Source: an uncultured Muribaculaceae bacterium (GTDB taxonomy: Bacteria > Bacteroidota > Bacteroidia > Bacteroidales > Muribaculaceae). Taken from it: a stretch of DNA of 6,774 nt. Shown here in pieces: positions 1-6,332 of the stretch (within the stretch, counting starts at the first letter, position 1; each line of letters begins with the position of its first letter). The position numbers were made by a program, and so were the translations under genes. The stretch spans positions 1 through 6,774 of the forward strand of contig CAQFOZ010000080.1 of the NCBI GenBank assembly GCA_948788915.1, written 5' to 3'. The notes under the pieces were generated by a model, which searched no databases, was not told the DNA's origin, and worked only from the letters and a program-made list of their open reading frames with translations.

Positions 1-714
1 GTCTCCGCTTGCATAATTCAACACTGCTTTATGACCCGGAGTGATAGAAACCGTTTTATTTCCCTTTGTCGAATGAAAGTTTACGAGGCCGCTTTCCAAA
101 TATAATATGGCATCCGGTTCGTCAGCAACAACCTTAAGGTTGAATGTTGTCCCTTTTACAAAAACAGTCAATCCCCGTGCCTTGACTTCAAACGGACGGG
201 ATGGATTTTTTGTAACGTTAAACAATGCCTCGCCACTGAGTTCCACGATTCTGTCACCTCGGGCGAATGCATCGGCATCATAAACCAACGACGAGGAGCC
301 GTTAAGGGTAATCTTGCTTCCGTCGGGAAGAGTAACGTCCGCTCTTTCCCCGTTTCCTGTGTTAACAGCCATTAACGATGGACTTGATCCGGAATGGATA
401 TAATAATAAAAAGTGGCGATCATGAAAAATGGCAACAGAATTGCAGCCACATTGCGCATAAAATTCCAGAAAGGTTTTCTGGCAGGTCTGCAGCTTTTCA
501 GATCCAAAGCCGTGTGTATTCCTTCGAGGATAGTGTCTTTTTGAGCCTCGCAACCGGCATCTGTTCCGTAATTATAACTTTTCCAGTCCTCTGTCAACGC
601 GTTATTAAGTTCATCCGGGGTTGATGCTTCTAACATACTGCGAAGACGTTGCACGTCTTCAGCACTAAGAGAATTTTCCCGATATCTTCTTATAAGGTCT
701 TTCATTTCTGGCAT
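1..714 (-). CDS. FecR-family anti-sigma factor, C-terminus beyond the left edge
   Basis: The frame is open from an ATG at 714 to the window edge, giving 238 residues with no stop. Residues 1-80 form a charged N-terminal region, expected to be cytoplasmic and to bind the sigma factor. Residues about 84-106 are hydrophobic (AAILLPFFMIATF) and form one membrane segment. A periplasmic FecR domain follows, with the family signatures LPDGSKITLNGSSSLVY (129-145), RIVELSGEALFNV (155-167), RPFEV (173-177) and VFVKGTTFNL (184-193). The usual C-terminal domain that meets the TonB-dependent transducer would lie outside the window. The start is 22 nt downstream of the sigma stop, so the two are almost certainly co-transcribed. 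A second in-frame ATG at 705 is an alternative start. By family knowledge the protein holds the sigma factor until the outer-membrane receptor signals that its glycan is present. The family is certain; the ligand is unknown. Confidence 0.93.
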   Translation of the reverse strand, partial: MPEMKDLIRRYRENSLSAEDVQRLRSMLEASTPDELNNALTEDWKSYNYGTDAGCEAQKDTILEGIHTALDLKSCRPARKPFWNFMRNVAAILLPFFMIATFYYYIHSGSSPSLMAVNTGNGERADVTLPDGSKITLNGSSSLVYDADAFARGDRIVELSGEALFNVTKNPSRPFEVKARGLTVFVKGTTFNLKVVADEPDAILYLESGLVNFHSTKGNKTVSITPGHKAVLNYASGD

Positions 715-736
715 ATGTTGGAAATATTGGAGAGTT

Positions 737-1330
737 TCAATCTGTTGATAGGATTATAAAGATCAATAAGATCATAAACTGTTTTAAATCGAGATGACTG
801 CGAATCTTTTTCAACGCGGTGACGAGCTGGTTTTTAACCGTCTGGACACTAATGTTGAAGAGATTTGCTATATCCTGATTAGACATATTTGCGAATTTCG
901 ACAACCGTACTATCCTTTGCTGCATGGGAGGAAGCAATGATATCCCCTTTTCTACAGCGGAGACAAACTCTTTATATTCAATCATACAATGGTCTTCGCG
1001 GCCGAGAGTGTCACAATAATCGAGATAATCTTCGAAATAAGGAGAGTAAATATTGCTACGGAAAACACTTATAAGTTTGTTGCGGGCTATACTGAAAAGA
1101 TAGTTGCGGACAGATTTGGTGGAGTTGATGTCTTCACGTGTGAGCCAAAGCTTTATGAATACTTCCTGCACAATGTCCTCAGTGTCTTTTCTCGATTTGG
1201 TAAAACCGAGACAATAACCGTAGATGCGTCGGTAATACAGATTATACAGCCTGTCGAAAGCTTCGACGGATCCTTCCCGAAGACTTGCGATAAGGTCAGC
1301 TTCTGACGGTATTTCTTTTTTGAAGTCCAT
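737..1330 (-). CDS. ECF RNA polymerase sigma factor (Bacteroidota sigma-70 expansion type)
   Basis: A 197-residue ECF sigma factor with only regions 2 and 4. Region 2 spans about residues 22-90 and contains AFDRLYNLYYRRIYGYC and the DTEDIVQEVFIKLW core-binding helix (49-62), followed by VRNYLFSIARNKL (74-86). Region 4 spans about 125-180, with LLPPMQQRIVRLSKF and the helix-turn-helix MSNQDIANLFNISVQTVKNQ (149-168), which should read the -35 element. The protein ends in a very hydrophobic tail, FMILLIFIIL (185-194), of the kind seen in many Bacteroidota ECF factors. It sits 38 nt after the GH31 gene and 22 nt before the FecR-like gene, the standard sigma/anti-sigma pairing. The likely role is to activate a nearby glycan-utilisation operon on release from FecR. 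The ATG at 1330 is the natural start because it lies just after the GH31 stop and places region 2 at its usual distance from the N-terminus. Confidence 0.95.
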   Translation of the reverse strand: MDFKKEIPSEADLIASLREGSVEAFDRLYNLYYRRIYGYCLGFTKSRKDTEDIVQEVFIKLWLTREDINSTKSVRNYLFSIARNKLISVFRSNIYSPYFEDYLDYCDTLGREDHCMIEYKEFVSAVEKGISLLPPMQQRIVRLSKFANMSNQDIANLFNISVQTVKNQLVTALKKIRSHLDLKQFMILLIFIILSTD

Positions 1331-1345
1331 ATCGCGAATTTACTC

Positions 1346-1380
1346 AAAAATCCGTGAATCTGGAAACATCATGGATTTTT
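1346..1380 (-). terminator. Hairpin across the GH31 stop codon, possible weak terminator or attenuator
   Basis: On the minus strand AAAAATCC and GGATTTTT form a perfect 8-bp inverted repeat. An A/C mismatch and a further TGA/TCA 3-bp stem lie inside, leaving an 11-nt loop. The inner TGA is the GH31 stop codon. The 3' arm ends in five T, so the structure resembles an A-stem-T bidirectional terminator, but its G+C core is short. It lies 15 nt before the sigma start codon, so it could lower rather than abolish read-through into sigma and fecR. The repeat is read directly; its function is inferred. Confidence 0.35.
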
Positions 1381-3954
1381 ATCGGAAACCACATGCCTGT
1401 CTAATCTTTTAAGGAACCACGAACGCGCTTTGTCGCTCATTTCCTGAGTATTTACAATTTCATTTATACGTGAATATCTGTCGCGGAACAGGTCTATTAG
1501 TACTGCGTTGCGTTCCGGAAAATACTCCAGTGCCTCATAAATGGTGGCCATTGAACCGAATTCTTCGTTTACCCTAAGTCTTGCATATTTATTTTTTAAC
1601 TCACCGAACGCCTCCACATATCTTTTCATATTGCCGATGGTGCCGTCTGCGACAACATGGTTTTCCGGAAATTCCACCTCAATATTCCTTTGCAGATTGC
1701 AATTCTTTTCCGGGATGCAGATTGCAATCTCAAGACGTTCGGGAAGATATGTATATGGTGATTCTATCCCGTCGACAGTAATCTTTAGCGGGCGAGTTGT
1801 CGCCGGGATTCTCAGTTCGAATTTTCGACTTGATGGCATATCATCGTACTCTCCTTTACGGGGTGATATGGTAAAAGAGAGTTTGTGACCGTCATTCAGG
1901 CTTTCTACTTTTGTGAAAGCATGTCTGTTGTCATATTCCTGGTCATTGCCGTTATCTTCGTAAAGGCTGAAGCTACCATTGCCACCGGGATAAACGACAA
2001 ATGCCATGGGTGCATCGTTGCGGTTAAGGGAAGTCTCATCCTCGGCATGAACGGGAATCACAGATCCTGCTTTGATGTATACCGGGACTTCCGTAAGAGT
2101 AAACCTGCGACGATAAGTTTTGCCCCCTTGCAGCATTGTGCCTGTCGCACTTTCGTACCATTCTCCTTCCGGAAGCCATATTTCCACTTCCGAATACCCG
2201 TTGGTTCCAGGAGCGGTTATGGGGCGAACAATCATATTGTCACCGAACATATACTGGTTCTTTACCGTATACGCTTGTTCATCGTCGGGATAGTCGTAAT
2301 ACATCGGTCTGCATAAAGACACCGAAGTGTCATGACTTTTGCGCGCCATTGTGTAAATATAAGGCAGCAAACGATAACGCTCGCGAATTGCATCGCGGAT
2401 TGCATTCATTGTGGTCACATCATGGTTCCAGGGCTCTTTGACAAGTCTTGCATTTTTATTGGAATGAGTGCGCATGATTGGCGCAAACGTTCCGAATTGC
2501 ATCGATCGTATGTACAGTTCTCTGTCAGTGACAGTATCGCCTGCCGCCATGTAGTGACCTCCAAGATCATGGCTCCAGAATCCATAGCACACATTTGACG
2601 CTTTCGAAGTGAAGTCAGGAAGGAAATCAAGAGACTTCCATGTCGCATAATTGTCTCCGGAAAAACCTATTTGATAGCGGTGGTTGCCAAGACCTCCCCA
2701 ACGGTGATAGATGAGCGGGCGTTTTTGGCTATCTTTTTCCATTTTTGTAAAAAATGTGTAATTTAGCCACCAGGTATTGCTAAGGCTGTCAATTTTAGAA
2801 TCGTATGGATCCTGCTGCCAGTCAAGCCACCAGAATGTTACACCGTCATCTGTCATCGGATTGAGAATATGTTTGAACACGCTGTTGATAAAACGCTTGT
2901 CTGAAGAAACCCACTTCACGTCTTTGCCTGTTTCGGGATTGATTCCGTTCTCCATCGCGATCTCCGGATATGTCGACTCAAATTTCTTGATGCCGGATGC
3001 CGGATGAAGGTTCATGGTAACTTTAAGGTTCTTGTCCCGCAGATTGTTTAAAAATCTCTTATGGTCAGGGAAAAGCCAGTCATTCCATGTCCATCCAGTC
3101 CATCCTCCATGTGCTTCGTCTGTATAATGCCAGTCCATATCTATTACCAACACATCAAGAGGGATGCGGTAATCTTCGAAATTCTTTATAAGCTGCTTGA
3201 ACTCATGTTCTGAATAAGCCCACCATCTTGACCACCAATATCCGAACACATATCGCGGAGGCAGAGGAATTTTACCTGAAAGGGTAGAAAAATCCGCAAG
3301 AGCGGATTTGTAGTCGTTTCCATATGCCATAAAATACCAGTCTTGCGATCCCTTTTTCGTTTTCCGGGTTTTGACCCATTCCATATCTGGATCATTGTCA
3401 AAGAGAAAATTTCCGGAATCATCTATAAGTGTCCATCCGTCCCGCGCAAGTAGTCCATTGTCAAGATGTGCCGCAACAGGATGACGTTTACCGTCTTCGC
3501 CCTTCTTCATTATGTCTGAGCCGTCCCATTGGTCAAGAGTACGCGTCGTGCCAAGAAGATTCTGCTTCTGTTCCATACCGGGATGCCATTTGAAAGGTTT
3601 TATCTTTCCAGCGGATTCTATGGAAAGATTATTGCTTTTAAACGCACCTGAATTCTTTGAGTAACGAAGTGTCATTTTAGGTGTCGAGACAACGATGTTT
3701 TTCCCCTCGGTATTAATTTGGGCTGAAGACTGCGGATACTGGCGACAAACAGCCAGAAACGATTTATCGTCTATGAATCTTCCGTTCGGGGAATACTCCA
3801 TGCGTATAAGGCCATCGGTTATGACTGTGAAACGAACATGCTTGTCTTGATAAACCACACCGTCTGTCAGTTTATTCCCGCTACCAAGAACTGGAAGAAA
3901 AAATAAGATAATTGCCAAGCCTGTAAAAAGCTTGCGGATGGATAGTGTTTTCAT
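1369..3954 (-). CDS. Secreted glycoside hydrolase family 31 protein with DUF5110 and a helical C-terminal extension
   Basis: An 861-residue GH31 enzyme, expected to cleave alpha-glycosidic bonds with retention. From the ATG at 3954 the N-terminus is a signal peptide (MKTLSIRKL, then hydrophobic to about 23, cleavage near LGSG). An upstream ATG at 3978 would add eight polar residues; 3954 was preferred for the compact signal peptide and an AAGG five bases upstream. Residues about 30-230 match the N-terminal beta-sandwich. The barrel starts at PLPPRYVFGYWWSRWW. Visible active-site segments are VLVIDMDWH (substrate-binding D272/D274), WWLDWQQ (nucleophile D378), SGDNYATW (acid/base D434) and FWSHDLGGH (D463). 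A DUF5110-type segment (AFVVYPGGNGSFSLYEDNG) lies near 650-670. About 95 further residues (767-861) look helical and are not explained by GH31. The nucleophile motif differs from the WxDMNE of classical alpha-glucosidases, so substrate is left open (alpha-glucoside, alpha-galactoside or alpha-N-acetylgalactosaminide). Location is periplasm or cell surface; no lipobox Cys is seen. Confidence 0.93.
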   Translation of the reverse strand: MKTLSIRKLFTGLAIILFFLPVLGSGNKLTDGVVYQDKHVRFTVITDGLIRMEYSPNGRFIDDKSFLAVCRQYPQSSAQINTEGKNIVVSTPKMTLRYSKNSGAFKSNNLSIESAGKIKPFKWHPGMEQKQNLLGTTRTLDQWDGSDIMKKGEDGKRHPVAAHLDNGLLARDGWTLIDDSGNFLFDNDPDMEWVKTRKTKKGSQDWYFMAYGNDYKSALADFSTLSGKIPLPPRYVFGYWWSRWWAYSEHEFKQLIKNFEDYRIPLDVLVIDMDWHYTDEAHGGWTGWTWNDWLFPDHKRFLNNLRDKNLKVTMNLHPASGIKKFESTYPEIAMENGINPETGKDVKWVSSDKRFINSVFKHILNPMTDDGVTFWWLDWQQDPYDSKIDSLSNTWWLNYTFFTKMEKDSQKRPLIYHRWGGLGNHRYQIGFSGDNYATWKSLDFLPDFTSKASNVCYGFWSHDLGGHYMAAGDTVTDRELYIRSMQFGTFAPIMRTHSNKNARLVKEPWNHDVTTMNAIRDAIRERYRLLPYIYTMARKSHDTSVSLCRPMYYDYPDDEQAYTVKNQYMFGDNMIVRPITAPGTNGYSEVEIWLPEGEWYESATGTMLQGGKTYRRRFTLTEVPVYIKAGSVIPVHAEDETSLNRNDAPMAFVVYPGGNGSFSLYEDNGNDQEYDNRHAFTKVESLNDGHKLSFTISPRKGEYDDMPSSRKFELRIPATTRPLKITVDGIESPYTYLPERLEIAICIPEKNCNLQRNIEVEFPENHVVADGTIGNMKRYVEAFGELKNKYARLRVNEEFGSMATIYEALEYFPERNAVLIDLFRDRYSRINEIVNTQEMSDKARSWFLKRLDRHVVSDKNP
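1691..1728. repeat. 13-bp direct repeat inside the GH31 gene
   Basis: TGCAGATTGCAAT occurs at 1691-1703 and again at 1716-1728, a period of 25 nt. Each copy contains the palindrome ATTGCAAT. Because 25 is not a multiple of three, the copies are read in different frames, within the linker after the DUF5110 region. Recombination between them would delete 25 bp and shift the frame. It may be a chance duplication. Confidence 0.5.
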
Positions 3955-4023
3955 GTTAACCTTGTTAGATAAGTCCATTTTGGGGTTTGTTTATTCTAAG
4001 ACGCGTAAATGCACAGAGTGTAC

Positions 4024-4055
4024 TAAAGATATATATATGTTATAAAACATCTGAA
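4024..4055 (-). promoter_or_regulatory. Candidate promoter for the GH31-sigma-fecR unit
   Basis: On the minus strand TATCTTTA (4024-4031) matches seven of eight positions of the Bacteroidota -7 element TAnnTTTG. The expected -33 TTTG position, 20 nt further upstream, holds only TTCA, so the match is weak. It lies downstream of the transporter terminator and about 70 nt before the GH31 start, where a promoter is needed. An inverted repeat ATGTT-N4-AACAT (4037-4050) sits in the spacer and could be an operator. The sequence is seen; the function is inferred. Confidence 0.3.
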
Positions 4056-4065
4056 TGCCTGAACG

Positions 4066-4123
4066 GTAAAAAGACAACAATTCCCCCGCTTGCAAGTGAG
4101 AATACAATACAAGGGAGGGAATT
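4066..4123 (-). terminator. Rho-independent terminator of the OPT transporter gene
   Basis: On the minus strand AATTCCCTCCCTTG (4110-4123) pairs with CAAGCGGGGGAATT (4079-4092): 12 Watson-Crick pairs, one G-U pair and one C/C mismatch in 14, with a 17-nt loop. It is followed by GTTGTCTTTTT. It begins 18 nt after the transporter stop codon. The opposite strand has no T-run after the stem, so it acts in the minus direction. Confidence 0.8.
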
Positions 4124-4141
4124 ATGCTATACCTCTGTATG

Positions 4142-6115
4142 TTATGCCTTTGCTTTCTTGCTGTCCACTATCAGATATACAATCAGCAGGGCGTAAGCTA
4201 CACAACCAAGAATCTGGGTTGTTTCGAAGGGCACCGGATTGTCATATTCAAAGCCTACAAAGCGCGTGATAGCCGCAAACACACCAAACAGTGCTCCACC
4301 GGCAATAAGACCGGAAGAGATAAGTGTTCCACGGTCACGGCGTGCATCATTAATTTTCTTGTCCTTGGAAGAATTGGATACGAAATAAGACACCGCACCA
4401 CCTACAAGCATCGGGGTGTTAAGTGGCAGCGGTATGAACATACCTAAACAGAATGCCAAAGCCGGCACCCCGAGCCAATTCAGAATCAATGCCAACACCG
4501 CACCCGTCATATAAAGGATCCAAGGTGTATCGCCACCCATCATCAATGGCTCGATAACCTTGGCCATCGCATTTGCCTGCGGTGCCACCAACGCATCCGG
4601 ACCGGAGAATCCGTAAACTTTATTAAGCACTATGATCACGCCACCGACTGTCGCGGCCGAAACCAATGTACCGAGGAATTTCCATGTCTCCTGTTTCTTA
4701 GGAGTAGTGCCAAGCCAGTAACCGATCTTCAGATCTGTTACGAAACCTCCTGCCATAGAGAGTGCCGTACAAACCACGCCACCGATAACCATGGAAGCGA
4801 CAATGCCGGAAGTCCCTTTCAAACCGATGGAAACAAAGATTGCAGATGCCACTATAAGAGTCATCAATGTCATTCCTGACACAGGATTGCTGCCCACTAT
4901 GGCTATGGCATTTGCCGCCACCGTGGTGAAAAGAAATGCGATAACCGTGACCACCGCCCAGGCTACCAACGCCTGCCAGAGTGTGTGGATAACACCGAGC
5001 CAGAAGAAAAGAAGAACGCATACAAGGGCTATCACAATAAAGAACACAACCTTCTTCATTGAAAGATCCATTTGCCAGCGGACCTCGGTTTTCACATCCT
5101 TGGCTCCACCTTTGAATTCACGTCCTGCAAGACCGACTGCCTGCCGGATAATAGGCCAGGATTTAACAATACCGATCACTCCGGCCATGGCAATTCCGCC
5201 GATACCTATCATACGTGCGTAATCCTTAAACAACGCATCCGGCGACATGGCAACAATCTCCGGGGAACCGTAGGTGCCCATAAGCGGAATAATCACCCAC
5301 CATACAAAAATTGACCCTGCAAATATTACAAACGCGTATTTAAGACCGACAATGTATCCGAGTCCAAGAAGCGCGGCTCCGGTGTTGCAGCTGAGGACGA
5401 GTTTCGTTTTCTCAGCTATGGCCGTGCCCCATGCGGAGGCTGTGGATGTGACAGTCTCTGCCCACCATCCGAATGTAGCCACTATATAATCGTAGACACC
5501 GCCAATCAACGATGCGATAACCAACGTCTTGGCCTGTCCGCCACCCTCTCCGGCAGCCGACTGCTGACCCGACACAAGAACCTGTGTCGTAGCCGTAGCT
5601 TCCGGGAACGGATATTTACCGTGCATATCCTTCACAAAATATTTACGGAACGGTATGAAGAAAAGAATTCCTAAGATACCTCCCAACAGTGAGCTGAGGA
5701 AAATCTGATAAAACTCAACCATAATGTCAGGATAAGAGGCCTGCAGGATGTAGAGCGCGGGAAGTGTGAAGATTGCTCCGGCAACAATCACACCTGAACA
5801 AGAACCGATAGACTGGATAATCACATTCTGTCCCAAGGAATTTTTCTTCTTCAAAGCATTGCTCAGACCTACAGCTATGATCGCAATCGGAATGGCGGCT
5901 TCAAACACCTGTCCCACTTTCAGACCGAGATAAGCGGCCGCGGCTGAAAAGACAATTGCCATCAGCAGACCCATACCCACAGAATAAGGCGTAACCTCCT
6001 CCTGATTACGGGCAGGATGCATCACAGGCACATATTTCTCGTCTGCTCCGAGTTCACGAAACGCGTTCTCGGGCAATCCGGTGTCAGTGGTGTAAATTTC
6101 TTCGTTCTCTTTCAT
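4142..6115 (-). CDS. OPT-family oligopeptide transporter
   Basis: A 657-residue polytopic inner-membrane protein of the bacterial OPT (oligopeptide transporter) superfamily, usual length for the family, thought to import small peptides or related compounds by proton symport. After a charged N-terminus (1-42) come many hydrophobic helices. Family-typical segments are AYLGLKVGQVFEAAIP (61-76), IIQSIGSCSGVIVAGAIFTLPAL (99-121), the GKYPFPEATATTQVLVSG loop (166-183), ANAIAIVGSNPVSGMTLMTL (401-420), GGFVTDLKIGYWLGTTPKKQ (456-475) and the late IPLPLNTPMLVGG (561-573). The ATG at 6115 (MKENEEIYTT) was chosen; the frame stays open to 6313, but that extension (66 residues) is basic, low in conservation features, and lies in the AT-rich divergent intergenic region. 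The gene ends at a strong terminator, so it appears monocistronic. The exact substrate cannot be told from sequence; some OPT relatives carry metal chelates instead of peptides. Confidence 0.95.
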   Translation of the reverse strand: MKENEEIYTTDTGLPENAFRELGADEKYVPVMHPARNQEEVTPYSVGMGLLMAIVFSAAAAYLGLKVGQVFEAAIPIAIIAVGLSNALKKKNSLGQNVIIQSIGSCSGVIVAGAIFTLPALYILQASYPDIMVEFYQIFLSSLLGGILGILFFIPFRKYFVKDMHGKYPFPEATATTQVLVSGQQSAAGEGGGQAKTLVIASLIGGVYDYIVATFGWWAETVTSTASAWGTAIAEKTKLVLSCNTGAALLGLGYIVGLKYAFVIFAGSIFVWWVIIPLMGTYGSPEIVAMSPDALFKDYARMIGIGGIAMAGVIGIVKSWPIIRQAVGLAGREFKGGAKDVKTEVRWQMDLSMKKVVFFIVIALVCVLLFFWLGVIHTLWQALVAWAVVTVIAFLFTTVAANAIAIVGSNPVSGMTLMTLIVASAIFVSIGLKGTSGIVASMVIGGVVCTALSMAGGFVTDLKIGYWLGTTPKKQETWKFLGTLVSAATVGGVIIVLNKVYGFSGPDALVAPQANAMAKVIEPLMMGGDTPWILYMTGAVLALILNWLGVPALAFCLGMFIPLPLNTPMLVGGAVSYFVSNSSKDKKINDARRDRGTLISSGLIAGGALFGVFAAITRFVGFEYDNPVPFETTQILGCVAYALLIVYLIVDSKKAKA

Positions 6116-6212
6116 AAAATTGTTATAATTGTTGTATTCTTTCTCACGAATTGTTCTAAATTGCGAATTTAATATTTTTTCCTGATATTTCGTTGCACAA
6201 TATCCCTGACTT

Positions 6213-6243
6213 ATTGCAAAACCGGATTTTTTTATTAATTTTG
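6213..6243 (+). promoter_or_regulatory. Bacteroidota-type promoter for the WD40 gene
   Basis: TAATTTTG (6236-6243) matches the -7 consensus TAnnTTTG exactly. ATTG (6213-6216), one base from TTTG, is placed 19 nt upstream, within the usual 19-21 nt spacing. Transcription would start near 6250, giving a leader of about 80 nt before the ATG at 6333. Confidence 0.55.
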
Positions 6244-6250
6244 AAATTAA
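6235..6250. repeat. Perfect inverted repeat overlapping the WD40 promoter
   Basis: TTAATTT-TG-AAATTAA has 7-bp arms around a 2-bp centre and covers the whole -7 element and the predicted start-site region. Such placement would suit an operator for a dimeric repressor, but AT-rich sequence makes such palindromes fairly common. Confidence 0.45.
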
Positions 6251-6332
6251 CAAACGCACGAACAACGGTTTCCAACAGCAAGTTACCATATGAGCGAACT
6301 GACGGATAATCAATCACTGTCTATATCATGAA

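Larger units (their letters stand above)
6116..6332. other. Divergent intergenic region between the OPT and WD40 genes
   Basis: This 217-nt AT-rich region must hold the promoters of both genes. The plus-strand promoter at 6213-6243 is convincing. For the transporter the best -7-like octamer on the minus strand is TAAATTCG (6152-6159 region), without a credible -33 element, so its promoter is not assigned. A 13-codon ORF (6290-6331) lies directly before the WD40 start. No RNA gene or riboswitch was recognised. Confidence 0.6.

Noticed and set aside
989..1306. 105-codon plus-strand frame opposite the sigma gene
   Set aside because: Antisense shadow of a clear ECF sigma factor, with no recognisable domain.
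1335..1359. Possible sigma-gene promoter, TTTC-N20-TAAATTCG on the minus strand
   Set aside because: Each element has a mismatch, and the predicted transcription start would fall on the start codon at 1330, leaving no leader. It overlaps the hairpin, so the match is probably chance.
1885..2598. Plus-strand frames opposite the GH31 gene
   Set aside because: They lie opposite conserved GH31 coding sequence and encode no recognisable family; shadows of the real gene.
4791..5222. 143-codon plus-strand frame opposite the OPT gene
   Set aside because: Antisense to conserved transporter helices, with low-complexity Thr/Pro/Ala-rich composition typical of a shadow frame.
6192..6220. Imperfect inverted repeat TTGCACAATA / TATTGCAA in the divergent region
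   Set aside because: The arms pair only with a 2-nt bulge and lie far apart; not strong enough to call an operator or hairpin.
6116..6313. N-terminal extension of the OPT transporter frame to an ATG at 6313
   Set aside because: The added 66 residues do not resemble OPT proteins, fall in the AT-rich divergent promoter region, and the internal ATG at 6115 gives the usual family length and N-terminus.
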